Origin: Diadema setosum
Taxonomy: Eukaryota; Echinodermata; Echinoidea; Diadematoida; Diadematidae
Assembly (NCBI GenBank): GCA_033980235.1
Contig: CM067076.1
Span: 32,832,383 to 32,896,382 of the forward strand
Direction: 5' to 3'
Length of the DNA stretch: 64,000 nt
The notes beneath the pieces are model-generated. The model had not been told where the DNA came from. It searched no databases and saw only the letters and a program-made list of their open reading frames with translations. Positions 46,925-59,880 of this stretch are shown piece after piece. The translations under genes and the position numbers were made by a program. Position 1 is the stretch's first letter; the number at the start of each line of letters is the position of its first letter.

Positions 46925-47659
46925 AATCTCACATCTTGCATAAGGCTGATAATGCCTATTTCCAGTAAATTCCACAAGGAGATAGAGACCCAAATTGATG
47001 TCAGCATGCTCCAAAGCAAAAGACCTTTTGTGAGCAATGCTCACATAATCCTTGATCTGATTCCTTTAGGTTAATTAGGGCTGCCAACATTTTCACACGT
47101 CTAAGTCAGAAATGTTCCAAATCTGAGCACCAACTGTAAAAACATGATATATTCGCGGCATGAAATTTTCATGAATTGGAGCCGACGGCCTTTTTCCAGG
47201 GCATGAAATTATCGCGAATTGCCACTGACATTCAATGCATAAGACAAGACAAGAACTTTCGCGTGCATTTTAATTTCGCGAATCCTGGCGCTCATGAAAT
47301 TTGCGAAATTAGAATGCAATGCGAACATTCCTTGTTTTATTATATGACCATACTTGTGTGTTACATGAAAACTCTCTACCCAACAATGATTCCAAAATCA
47401 AGGCCTTTTGTATTCTTCTGTCTGGAAGTGAAAATAAAGTCAATCTTTTGTAGGATGCTTCCAGCACAATCAGAAAGATTCAGCATGGGGAAAAGGATTT
47501 TGAGGATGTCAGTAGACTATTACCATCAATTTGACACACCTGTAAAGTATTATTCATGCAACTGTATGTTCAATGTGTAGGCCTAAATGTACTAAAGTTA
47601 AACTATCAATAACAATAAACTTATCTCACATGATTTAAAAAAACATCAATTGTGAGACC

Positions 47660-47833
47660 TGCCCCCCCCCCCCCCCCCCCCCCCCCCGTTTCATAAAACT
47701 TGTTATCAGTGACAAATTGTCATAGTTGTTATAAGCTACAGAAATCCTTGCATCTGACTGGCTAAGAGCAAATTTGTCACAGAAATGTGGCAGTTGTCAT
47801 CGGTTGACACGTTTTATGAAATAAGGACCAAGG
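47660..47833. mobile_element. GTTTCATAAAAC foldback element with C26 run
   Basis: GTTTCATAAAACTTGTTATC and its partner CGTTTTATGAAATAAGGAC are inverted arms related to 7640-7799. A 26-base C run (47662-47687) replaces the expected GGGCCCC-like terminus on the left. Confidence 0.5.
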
Positions 47834-48076
47834 TGCTTTTCCCCCCCACATCAGCATGAATTAACGACCCTGGAGCAGAATGTCATCTATATGATTTACA
47901 GTAGTTTGGCAATGAAAAATAGCAAAAATTTTACTCCCCCACTCCTCAATAAATCCAGAGGGAAGCTCTTTAATGGGGAAGCCAAAATCATTGTCATTTT
48001 ATAAAGCTGAATCCAGCAAACAAATTCACATTCGAACAGAACTTTGAAAGCAAGATATTATTTAAAGGGGTGAAAG

Positions 48077-48241
48077 TTCAGGTGTGAGTCTCTTCGGAAA
48101 GCAGCAGATGACAGGTTCGAGTCCCACTAGGTCCTTTTTTTTTTTTTTCAAGACATTTTTGTTAATTTACAGATCAGCAGCTGCGATCTTAACAAATTTC
48201 ATTTGTTAGAGGGAGACGATTTGAAGAAACTAACACCTGAA
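48077..48241. mobile_element. MITE family N carrying a tRNA-like B box
   Basis: TTCAGGTGTGAGTCTCTTC and GAAGAAACTAACACCTGAA match the ends of the element at 3035. Its left arm differs from that copy by GATGACAGGTTCGAGTCCCACTAGGTCC followed by a T run. This looks like the T-arm half of a tRNA or SINE with a pol III terminator. Confidence 0.55.
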
Positions 48242-48388
48242 CAGAACTTCTGAAAATCTACCAGCTATTGCCGCAATAAAGGTGTGGCATATCAAAATAT
48301 TCTTCAGTCAGTAGCAGGACAATCTGTAGTTCTTTGCATTACCATGGCCTATGAAGTTTAACACGGGCACTTTAATACAAACTTTCCA

Positions 48389-48424
48389 TTCTTCTTCTTC
48401 TTCTTCTTCTTCTTCTTCTTCTTC
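48389..48424. repeat. (TTC)n microsatellite
   Basis: Twelve TTC units. Confidence 0.9.
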
Positions 48425-48465
48425 AATGATTAAAAAAAAAGACAAGAACACAATTTACAGTATAA

Positions 48466-48856
48466 AGGGATGGTATAATATTGGTTGACATGAGGATTCA
48501 GCTTTTAATTTTTTGTGAGATACTCGGAAACGATTTTTCAAAACATTTAAAGAGCATACCACTCAAATAAGAATTCATAGTTTATTTGAAGAAAATCAGT
48601 TTTGACACAGCTGAGATATCCCAAAACGAAGTAAAACAAAGCAATCCTAAATAAGAGGTGGGTCCTATCTTTTTAATATCTATTTCTTTGGATATCTCGG
48701 CCATTTAAAAACCAACTTTCATCAAATAAACTTTGAATTCCTCTATTACAGAATTATAAGCTCTTTTATACGTGTATTTCATAACATGTTTTTACTATTT
48801 CACAAAGAAAAGTTGAAAATCTGAAGTCCCTTCTCAACCAAGACTATACAATCCCT
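48466..48856. mobile_element. TTAA foldback MITE family A, diverged
   Basis: 3' TTAA at 48857-48860 and ATAA at the left. The ends are AAGGGATGGTATAATATTGG and CCAAGACTATACAATCCCT. Its interior is more diverged from the other family-A copies. Confidence 0.75.
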
Positions 48857-48860
48857 TTAA

Positions 48861-49901
48861 TGTCATAGTATCAGAGAATACTCAATTTATATAGGAAGGC
48901 ATTCAGGTTTGAAATAACAAAAGCAGCAAAGGAACACTTTCTTCAGTAAATAAACCAGGCACGTACAGAACTGCATGGCGAATACAACATCACAGAACCG
49001 AATGCACAATTTGTGCACCCGTAAGTGCTACGCTGTGCCTAATTGTACTTACACAGTACAAGTGCTCTATGAAAAGAAATTGCTACTAGCACTTTGGTAA
49101 TTGGTGCGCCCTTTGCCCCCTTTTTGTATTATTTGTGCTCTCCCCTTTCTTGCTTCCCCACTTTCCTTATCACTTTTAATAATGCATCATCATGCACCAT
49201 ATCATTAAAGTTTTATTCCAAAGAATACTTTCCTAGACTGGGCGGGAGGAAAGACCTATGCTGGTCATGTTAATTCTGCATACAATCGCACTTTTCCTTT
49301 CCAGGTACAGTGTAGGAGAGAATTTTCAGAAAGCATTTAAAATTCTTTTGATAGGAACTTCACAGCTACATGCTGATCAATGAATTTTTGTTGCAGTAAA
49401 TGAGTTCACATTATTGCCAGAAATACAGAGGAAAAATTTCAAGTTATATGCATGCATATTCGAAATGGCAGTTTCTACGTTCCTCTTCACCGAGTCTATT
49501 AAAATCCAAATCAATTTCACAGTAGGCGAAGTGTGTCCTTCAAAATGAGAAACACAAATGCACTGATTCAATGATGCTCTGATTACTATTTGATGTGCAC
49601 ATGTGGCATTTGAAGAGGTACAGAACATTAATTGTACCATGGACCCTAGAGTCCATGATTGTACCATCAAAAGTCAACTTAGAAGAGTTCTTTCAACACA
49701 CGACTGGTTCTCCATACACTAATAATTGTCAGACTCAAATACATCGTAGAAGACATGTGCCTTTCAAAATCTAAAAGAGGCTCTCTAGGTTTCCCCTAAC
49801 AAGTCAAATTTACACAACATGTCTGCATACTGAACGCACACTGCAAGGCAAATCCAACGAGCTATAATTGTATCTACGGAGCTACATACTTACCGTATTA
49901 A
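48861..49901. other. Intron DNA, nothing identified
   Basis: AT-rich; no gene, no clear element ends. Confidence 0.35.
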
Positions 49902-50255
49902 AGGCATAATTTACCATTTGCCGATGTAAGCATTAGTGCTATAAAATAGTTCTAAAATGTGAGTTAGGGATAGAAACAACCACTGTCAAAATTTGAATCC
50001 GTATAATCGATGTTAAGTGTTGTTAAATACACAAAATGTGAACAATAGTTATAATAAAACATTTTCCAGACTAAACCGTATACAGTTGCAGTTTATTGAG
50101 AAAAACCCTGATATCTCCTTATATTTTAGGTTTTATTGCAAATATTTCATATGGTAGGATGTTTTATGATACAACAGACCTACACATATAGTATGCATCA
50201 AATATGATATCTTGAAAATTTTTGAAATCACTGCTCCCAAAGGTAAACTGGACCT
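49902..50255. mobile_element. TTAA foldback MITE family B, inverted orientation
   Basis: TTAA at 49898-49901 and 50256-50259. It opens AGGCATAATTTACCATTTGC and closes CCCAAAGGTAAACTGGACCT. This is the reverse orientation relative to 27096. Confidence 0.85.
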
Positions 50256-50845
50256 TTAAAGTAATCTTGGTAATTTCAGGACTTTTATTAGTTTCAAATA
50301 CAGTACATGGTAAAGCCAAACTGATGCAACTGAATGATATCTCATTTCCCCTTTCTCAAACATTCACTTTGATTTCATGCAACTCAATAACATTTTCTGA
50401 CGTAATCATGTTCAGTGCTCGTGAGGGTTTTTCTCAATTTTATCAGATAATTCACACCAAACCTAGATACAGATTGCAGATTTGCAAAGTTCCTTTTATA
50501 CAAACACATGCATGTTGAAATCTCATTTTGTTTCTTTTCAGGATTTTTGGGATCTTAATACTCAATCCTAATTTTTATTGTTGTTGTTATACTATATGTA
50601 CATAATGCAGTATTTTATTTAATAGTTTTTCGGTTTTAATGTGCTTAGAAACGTCAGTATCAAGCGCTATACAGTATAGGCCTAAGTGTTATTTATTATT
50701 ATCATTATTATCAATAGCAGCATGCATTTACCCTAATAACAATCAACATGTCTTATACTCAACACGACAGCTGAATCACATCTATTCAAGTCACTATGAT
50801 CAGTAAATGAACTTCAAAAACACATTCAGTTTTGAAGGATACAAT

Positions 50846-51214
50846 AGTTACGTTCAGACGACAGGCCCTAATCTCCAGGTTAGAAAACCTCGAGGTTTTA
50901 AGCTCTTGCCCCCAAACTACACTGTACGACGTGCGTCCACACGATGAATCTTAACCTCGAGGTTAGGAAACCTTGAGGTTAAGCTCCTGCCCCTTTGAGT
51001 GTGTTGATTTTTGTGTCCACACGGTGCTTAACTACAAGTGGGACCCCCCCCCCCCCCCCGCGGCTCATGGTTAGAGCGCTAACCATAAGATTTCTCGTAG
51101 CTCTTAACATCGAGCTAACCTCGAGGTTAGCTACATGTAACTACGAGAACGTCTTCACGGTCCCTAACTACAAGCTCTAACCTCGAGGTTAAGGCTTGTC
51201 GTCTGAACGTAACT
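50846..51214. mobile_element. MITE with AGTTACGTTCAGACGACA ends (family F)
   Basis: AGTTACGTTCAGACGACA and TGTCGTCTGAACGTAACT are perfect 18-bp inverted repeats flanked by AAT on both sides. The interior repeats AACCTCGAGGTTA palindromes six or more times in both arms. Contains a C run at about 51045-51059. Confidence 0.8.
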
Positions 51215-51664
51215 AATTCAATAAAAACTTGTAGAAGGTGGTTCAGTTTGTTTACTCTGTTTAACCATATTTCATCATGCTGTTCTGCATAGACAATGCA
51301 CTAAATGTAGGAGTCAGATTGGCCATGGTTGTACAAATTGAAATGAAGGAATACTCTGATTGGGGTTACCCCAGATCACAGTTTCCATGGGATAACTGAC
51401 TTCAGTAGAAATCCACTACTGACTGAAGTGAGTGCAGAGATCTCCCAAATCTGTTCTTTAATCTCAACAAATTCTGTCTGTAAAAATGATTTCCAGGAGG
51501 AAGTTGTAGGATTGGCCTCAGAAGCCCCATTTTCCTGGTACCCTGAGGTAGAGTCATACGAAGCACAGATCCGAGACAGGACGGGAAGTAAGGTGCACTT
51601 AATACACTGGGATGAGAAAGAAATCTCCCATGAAACACAAGCGTTTACTATGCCACAGCTTTAA

Positions 51665-52063
51665 AGGGATCGTACAGTTTTGGTTGAGACCTAATTTCAG
51701 GTTTCTAACATTTTTTGGTGAGATAATGAGAAACCTCTTATGAAATATGAAAGAGCATCTAATTCTATAAGGAATTTAATGTTTATTTGATGAAAACTGG
51801 TTTTGAAATGGTTGAGATATCCAAAAAAGAGCGATTCTAATAAAGTGTGGGACCCACACTTTATTACGATCACTTTGTTTTACTTTGTTTTTCGATGTTT
51901 CAGTCATTCCAAACCCAATTTTCATCAAATAAAATTTGTGAACTCCTCTTTATCGTTGTTAAATCGGTATGCTCTGCACTACTGTATATCATAAGTGTTT
52001 TCTTGGTATCTTGCAAACAGTTAAAAGCCCAATATTCATCTCCACCAATACTGTATCATCCCT
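51665..52063. mobile_element. TTAA foldback MITE family A
   Basis: TTAA at 51661-51664 and 52064-52067. The ends are AGGGATCGTACAGTTTTGG and CCAATACTGTATCATCCCT. Confidence 0.85.
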
Positions 52064-52067
52064 TTAA

Positions 52068-52869
52068 AGTTATGTGCTCTCAAAAAAAATAAAATATGAC
52101 AGTCATTTTAGACATTTAGAAAATGTTGATATTCCTTGAAGTAAAACAATGTTTGCCAAATGATGTTGACACCATGGTTGTTATCTTAGTCATCATAACA
52201 GCACTAATATCTCTTTAGAAATCTCGGTTGCATGATAAGATGAGGAAGTTGGCCTACATGTGCCAAAACCAGGATAGTAGAAGAGTCTATAACGTATAGT
52301 AACTTCCTTTCTTACAATAATCTGATGTCTAGAATTGAATGCTGATTTGCTACAAAAACCTTTTGCATTATAGAACACCTAAAAAGAATGTGGAGTGCTA
52401 TCCGATTGGTCAATTGTCCATCACATGACATTCGGTTATAAGTTCCATCACACACTGTGGCTCTCAGCCATGCAATTTTGTTTGAGCAAAAATGGATAGC
52501 GCATAGCTGACGTCACCCATTTCCATTGACTCCCATGTTAAACTCACGGTTGACTCGGAGTTTTTGTTCAATTTAAACGGCCCTGATGTCACAATTAACA
52601 AACATTTGCTGCGCACACTCAAAAATTACAAGTCCGCTTCAAAGCGCATACTTTCGTCATTCATTTTTGTAAATAACTTCAACCGATCAGTTTTGCGTAC
52701 GAAGTACACGATGACTGTGACTGTGTGTCGACTCATTCATTTTTCACGGAAAATGGTTGCCATTGCTGTGCTAAATTTAAGAATCTGTGTGGACCACATC
52801 TGTTGATGTTCGAAAGAGTTGTATCTTAAAGACAATGTATCATAAAATGGTCTTTATTCATGCAGTGGA
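52068..52869. other. Intron DNA, nothing identified
   Basis: No gene or element boundary recognised. Confidence 0.35.
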
Positions 52870-52969
52870 ACAAAATTTCATACTCGGTGAAAGATGAGGC
52901 ACACTATTCAACTCGGCTTCTTCTCGTTGAATAGAGCGCCTCTATCTTTCACCTCGTGCGAAATCTTGT
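52870..52969. repeat. 100-nt imperfect hairpin
   Basis: ACAAAATTTC...CGGTGAAAGATGAGGC...CTATTCAAC pairs with GTTGAATAG...GCCTCTATCTTTCACC...GAAATCTTGT around a TCGGCTTCTTCTC loop, with a stem of over 40 bp including mismatches. It could be a tiny MITE or a pre-miRNA-like fold; nothing shows that it is processed. Confidence 0.55.
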
Positions 52970-54091
52970 ACAATCTCACTATGACCATTCACTATTTGTA
53001 TGTAGGTAAACTACAGGTATCAATGCAATGACATACACCTGTTCAAAGCTCCAGAGCTTTCTTTTAGTTTTGTTTTTTTTAACAATTACAGATGAAGGTC
53101 ATTTAATGACCTTTCAAGAATGGAAGCCCTCACAATATTCCACCACAGCCTCTTGCACGATTAAACCTGCGATATTCTTCATCTGTAAATGTAAAAAAAA
53201 AAAAAAAAAAAAAGAAAGCACTGAAGCTTTGACCAGGTGTGTATCATTGTATTGATAGTGATACATGTATGCTCAGAACTGCCTACAAATGATGACCACC
53301 AATTGAAGCAGATTTGCAAGATTCTCCTACTAGAGAAATGAAGCTTCATATGTGTAGTATATTGTATGTATCACTTATCATGTATACCTGTATAAAAACA
53401 GTGGATAAGCCCTATGTCTGGTGCGACCAGCCACCATTGATTTTCTTTCTCTTGAATCTTTTATTCTCCAGTCAATACATAATGTACATATTGAGGCACC
53501 CTCACCCCTCCAGGCAAAAGAAAGGAAGAAAGAAAAAAGGTTGAGCCATGCCTGGATAAGTAGTGGTTTGGGTAAATGCTTCATCAATAATTCTTCCCCC
53601 CCCCCCCCCAATCAAAGTTATGGACTAGGACCTACATAATAAGTGTAGTGTTACAGAAGTCATATTTGCCTACCAATTAAGACATTTTGGTTATTTTTGG
53701 CAGGTGACCAAAAAAAAAAAAAAATGAATGCAACCCTGAAAGTAGTTAATGATCCGCTCAATCCAAGAGTTGTGCTTCAACAATTAATATCAATTCATAA
53801 TGGAATGTATCAAACTTAGAAAAGGAGTCTTGCTGCCATTTTAATTGGGGGAAGCGATGTGCATTGGTAATCACATTAGCATCAGTTGATTTCATTTCTG
53901 GTTGACATGTACATGTAAAACCTAATACTACTGAAACATAATGTTCACGGCCGGACTGGTTGCATTTTATGTACAGCCATTGGTACTTAATCAAGGAGGC
54001 TCACATGATGGTAGTCACATGAACATGTACATTTGTAAGTTTTATTCCCTTCAAACCCATGTTTGATGCTCCCACTAAAATCAGAATTCTT
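52970..54091. other. Intron DNA, nothing identified
   Basis: Long A run at 53192-53212, C run at about 53597-53609, A run at about 53710. No gene seen. Confidence 0.35.
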
Positions 54092-54613
54092 TCCTTGCTT
54101 TCACACGTACAGAGAGTGCTTAATTTAAAACATGATAGTCATGACGCATCACTCCAGAAAATCAAGTATTCATGCCATGTGAATGCGAACTGGAATTGCA
54201 GAGGGTGATTTGAATCACAATTCCAATCTGTGTTTCAAATAAAGACGGTCCAATGGTGTTTTTCAATCACGCTTCATTAGAATGAAGCACTGAAATGACC
54301 GTGTGAACGCAATTGACCTCCTATCCTGTTTTGGGGACGGAGCTTATGATGACCTTTCAACCACCTTTCAACCACTACAGAAAGACCACGCTCCTTGAAT
54401 GCTTGCTACTTTGATGGCTCAAGAGTGATTGATAGGAACTTGAAAAGAGGCCAAACTTTCCTTCCTCACTCTGAAATTCAACAATGGGGAATCTGCGCAG
54501 CCTTCCTCTATCATGTCGTGTGAACGAATGATGATTGAAATCATGATTGCAATCATACAGTGTATGAATGTATTTCAGCATTCAAATTAAGCGCACAAAT
54601 CAAGAAAGCAAGG
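54092..54613. mobile_element. Putative MITE with CCTTGCTTTC ends (family O)
   Basis: CCTTGCTTTC and GAAAGCAAGG are inverted. Further in, GTGCTTAATTT pairs with AAATTAAGCGC. TTT flanks both sides. The arms show patchy inverted similarity (ATGATAGTCATGA, GAATGCGAACTG). Confidence 0.45.
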
Positions 54614-54741
54614 TTTAAATGCCAAACTGGATCTGCCTCACAGGTAAAATAGGAAGACGATCGATTCATACGCATACCCCCTTGCCCAATGAGCAGGCAC
54701 TCTCTAAAGGAACATGTAGTACTTTAACATGTCTTTATTAA

Positions 54742-57700
54742 CCCATCCACGTCTCATCCCACAAAAAACGTGGGATGCATTATTTATGACCAAAAGAGGG
54801 CGTCCTCAGACCTCAGGCTTGGCCAGGAGCTGTAGAATAATTTTAGCCAATCACAGAGATCCTTACTGGGACTCAGAAAAATAATTTATGCAAAGAAACC
54901 TATTTTAGAATGTCTCTTATTGGCCAAAACACCTGCCAGGGGTTCGAGCCTGCTGAGAAACTAATCAATATTCATGTTTACAGCGCGCATGCATCTTTGT
55001 TGCCCCAGCAACTGCAGTGATTCCTTACGCGCGGTATCGGTGATATCGATCTCCTCATAGAGTGCTTGACGATATCTGATTACACGAGCTCTTGATCCTT
55101 GTGTGTATACAGTGTGTACGTACCACTACGTGTGTGTGTGTGTTGAATTCCATTTACGTTAGTGAGTGTGGGTAACTTCTCAAGGTTTCCCGTCCATTTC
55201 TCTCTCTCTTTTCTCTCCTTTGCTTTCGTATCATTCTATATCTTTTATTCTCAGAGTACAATCGTACTTCTGAGAGTGTTTTGTTCATTTTTCTAAGTGA
55301 CTATCTCGTTTGCAACAATTTAGAGGTGAGTTTTTGTCCTAGTGTTTGTTGAGTTTTTGGATTGAACACGATGTAGCTTATCTACGTGTGTGAGAGAACA
55401 TCGTAGTTTTTGTGGTACCCACTCGTTTGTTTCCGTGTAAGCATTTTTACCGTAAAGTGTCTTCATCGTTCGTCTTCCAAGCATCGTGTTTTTACCCTAG
55501 TTTTCCTCATCGTAGTTTTTTACCTCGATTTTTTTTTTGCGGTGCAAGATGTTCTGTGTATTTTTTCTACGGTAAAATGCCATCGTTGATGATCTTCGTG
55601 TATTCATTACTAGTTTTTCACCTCCGTTTCAGTTTTATGTCAAACGTAGCGTAGTTACAACTAGAACTATGTTTAGATCACCGTAAGAGCTAGTTAGCTA
55701 GGTCTGCGATGTCTGTATCGTTTGCTGATGTGTTTTGTGAGCTGAGAGTGACTATGATGGGAGTGATATTCACGGTTTTGCTGTGGTGGAGGTGATGGAA
55801 AGATGCAATTTATTTCGTGTAACCATGCATGACGTTGATGCCATGATGGCGAGTAAAACTACGACACGAGTAGCCTAGCCTAGGCCAATGACGAGAGCGA
55901 CACTGAAGTCAAGAAACGGGGCTGATGCTCGCTCGTGCACGGGATTGGTCTAGAGACCTGCATTATTTCTTTTTCGTATTCACTCGGGTATCTAGTGCTA
56001 CAAACCCAAAATTCGTGTCTCTGAAGAAACTCTACCAAAAGCTTGACAACAAGTTTGCATCAGGTCTATTCTGTAGTAAATATTAGATCTAGATTCTAGG
56101 CCTAAGAAATGGCGATGCTAATTTAGTTTTCATTTAGAACTCGACGAAATCCATTTTCTTTGCTCATTTTTCAACTGATAAATTATTTAGGACTGTACTA
56201 AAATTCTGATGTACTGCATTCACCGTTGTAATAAAGAACCTGCTGATCAGGTGTTTTTATTCTATCCTTTTCATTTCCTCCCTATCCTTTTGGTTTCCTT
56301 CCTGTCACTTTCTTCATTGACCCTGGATGGAAAAAAAAATCCCATCTTGCCATGTAAAAACAGAACACATACCATCATGAAATATCATGACATTGAAATA
56401 ATAATGAAAAATATATAAGTGACCAAAATACTTGTTAGTGAAAATAAATAACAAATGAAAGGTGATTTCTTATGGAGCAGTTCTTTCAAATGTCAAACAG
56501 CTTCGATAATGAAGCAAGTGAAATCTGAAAACTATCCTGGCAACAAGTTGATATTGATAGGGAATTCTAACGAAAACTGTCACATCATTTGATGTTTGAA
56601 TTTGTCTTTTTTATTGGATGAGGTTATAAAACTATAAATGCCACCGATAAAATAACAATCCTCTCAATTTGAACAATCTTAGCAGTAGGGTGGTACACTG
56701 GTACGACTCCGTAAACAACTGATTATATATGCATCGTATCCATGGGCAACTGCGGGATAACTGCAAGAAGGCGCAGGAAATTAGACTTGAGTCAAGAACG
56801 ATTATTTATTATTATTTTTTATTCAAACTATTAATTTTTTTTCTTGGACTGGAAAAAAGCCAAAATATTTCATATTACGCTTCTAAAATATATATGAATA
56901 TCTGAAGTCTTTTTATCGTGATTTTATGAAGAATTAGAATTATTTTTAAAAATATAAATACTAGACGGGCTGAACAAGGAAGTCTAATTTCACCCCAAGA
57001 ATTTGCAGCACACCGCATCTCGGGTGCATTCCTAGCGTTCTTGCCGCACTCTCACCCAGCTAGCTGTGTGCCATGTGCAAGCAAGCCAGTCACAGTGCAT
57101 GTTCACCGCGCACAGTACACACGTTGTAGCCAGTTCACCGATCTCATTCCTGATCTCGTGCGTGTAGAAAATTCTCCCAAAACTAAGCCAGACATGATTT
57201 TGGAACATACATTACAGTGTCAAGACCTTTTCAGTGGACTTTGAATTCACTGTTTGTCTGTTTTAGCTCTTGAATGTACGACTTCGAACGTCCGATTTGT
57301 TTTTTACCATACCACGTGGAGCTAGCTAGCTGCGTGTTTTTTCAGCCCCATGCTTCTCCACACACGTCATCACGTACATACACACAAGCCATCGCGATCG
57401 AAGTTTGAGCGATAACGATAACATGTGAGGAGCAGACATGCGGATTTCAGCACAGGGTAAATGAGTAGTTGAACGTATCACGATTGTAAAACAAATCTTT
57501 TTCTATGTCTCTGCAAATTTGAATTAGGTTATTTCAGCATAGATAGACTATGATACATTACAAAATAGATTAGCCATAGCAAGAACTTGCTTACATGAGC
57601 GTTATTAGATAACGTTTCAAAATAAAAACCCCGTCATTGAATGGAATGTTCCAGAGCTATCTCGGGGGCTCGAGGACACTATGGACACGTCTATTCGCAA

Positions 57701-58039
57701 GTGGGTAAGATGTGATTACAGATGGCTTGAAATGAAGAGGATTTATGAATGAAATACACAGAAACAATATTTTTTTCATAATTCCTGCACAGTTTATTAT
57801 TTCTTTTCATAAAATTCACATAAACTAGTGCTGCATTGAGTCAAGTAAGTGCATATTAGCACGAGTGTACACGCATCATCCCTCCTGCCTAGTGGGAATG
57901 ACACAGGCAGTTTTTCAATGACGTATGAATGCTCTTCGCGTGTAGATCGCGCCGTAGGGAAGATCGCGCCCAAGTTCATGGCCAACTTACTAGGCAGGCA
58001 CGATTTTACAGATTACACAGAGGCCCGTACGTGGATGGG
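54742..58039. mobile_element. piggyBac-like element, 3.3 kb, no transposase seen
   Basis: TTAA lies on both sides (54738-54741 and 58040-58043). The ends CCCATCCACGT and ACGTGGATGGG are perfect inverted 11-mers. CCC termini at TTAA sites are a piggyBac hallmark. No frame resembling a DDD transposase was recognised; internal open frames are at most 80 codons. The left third (55000-55650) is T-rich with CpGs and includes GAG|GTGAGT at about 55324, like a promoter, 5' leader and donor. The interior may be a decayed or captured sequence. Confidence 0.55.
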
Positions 58040-58043
58040 TTAA

Positions 58044-59880
58044 ATAATTACTTTTCACCATCCCTACTTTTAAAAGATCTTCAAGCAGAACATTTACAAC
58101 AATAGAGACACAGGGATGGATGAATGGGAAATGCATACAAATTGATGAACTGAAAATAAATATTACACTGTGTTACCGACTAGGCATAACAGTCTGGACA
58201 CTATCATCTGTCATGTACTCATTCAAAGATTATACCATATCAGCTTTATATGTCAGAATGTTTATATGGCAAAATGATAAAAAGTTCTGCTTTACAGGCA
58301 AATTCGGTATCAAATACTTCTAAAACACACAGCCAAGACTTGACACTTTTGCACATACAATATGTATGTATTGTACATTGTACTTCTGGACAGGACTGAC
58401 TTTCATCATCAACCTAGGAATTTACATTGTAATTTCACTTAATGAATTAAAACAACTGAATTAAAAGTATAAAGTGACATTACAAAATCAACGTTCAGAC
58501 TTCATAATGAATTTTCAGATTGCTTGTGAATATAGACGACAGTATCAAACCTCCATCATCTTTTATGGTGCTCACAGTATGCACCTGTAGGACTCTCTGA
58601 ACATCAGATGGATCCACAGAAAACTGACAGCTGATTGAACGGCAGTTGGAACTCCAGTTCTTGAACCTTTTTGATACAGTCATTTTGGAAGTCATTACAT
58701 TGGTTAGACAGGAGCAGCGCATTCAATCTCAACTGCACATTGGAGCCCCATGGTTTGTCTGAACTCTGATTACCATTAAAAGAGAAACAATGACGTCTAA
58801 CAGTCCCTGAAATAACATTGTGGGATTGAATGCACCCTATACTAACAACATGAGGCTAGAACACAGTTACTGTCTATTCCCAACATTGACAAAAGTCTCC
58901 GTCTGGTTATTGGTTTAACAGTTGAAGCACATTGTGAATGCATTATCTCTATTCCTACAGTATTAGAGCTTCCTCCTACAGGCCAAAATGATGAATGGCA
59001 ACTTTTCATCAGTTACATTGTAAGTAATTTCAGATGAACTTTCTCTCAAAGGGACTGATGCTATGGGATGAGCTGCACTCTTTTCCAACAAGGAATAAAT
59101 CTAGTGAATAACATGAAGATCTCAAATATCAAAGGCTTGCCTGAAGCAAATACACACAAAGTATTAAAGTATGTAGGATGAGTCATTCAAAACAAATGTT
59201 TACTCTAACAGAGAATGAACTAGTTTAAAGAGAGCTCTGTTTCATGTTGTGGACTCATGATATACTTGAAAGCATCCAACATACAATGTACAATACATTA
59301 GGTTTAAAGTTTTTGTTTGGTTTTTTTTTCAGCATAAAATTTTTGCAGTCATTCTGCACAAAAAGATACTCATGAAAAACCAAACTCTTACACATAAACA
59401 TTTGCATATGATGTGAAATAAAGTGTTCATGTAATGTGAAATACAAATGTACAAAGTACAATTTAATCTGTTTGATTTGAACAGCAAAATAAAAATTACA
59501 CAAAATTACAGAACCACCTCACAGGAGTGCGAAAAGTTACTCCCACCAAAATTTCTGTTTTTACACGAAATACCAAACTGTGCATTGAAATGCTTTGCCT
59601 GGAAAAGGGTGGCTCATTTCAGCAAACTGAATTACATGTACTCATGAATGTACAGTTTGTCAATGTAGTTGTAAGGATACCTGCTTCTGGTGAACCATAC
59701 AATATGGCCACTGATTTCCATGCAATCTTGTGACTTCATTTGAGCAAGGGCCCCCATACAATTAGCACCTGATGTACATGATGTGTCCCTGTGCCAATTA
59801 TTACAGTATGTGACTGATACTTGCTATCTAGAAGAACACTATACACTGTATAGGCCCTACAGATGTCTGGAAGCATTAAA
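58044..59880. other. Intron DNA, nothing identified
   Basis: AT-rich; no element ends recognised. An open frame of 75 codons on the minus strand at 58495-58722 has no recognisable motif. Confidence 0.35.
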
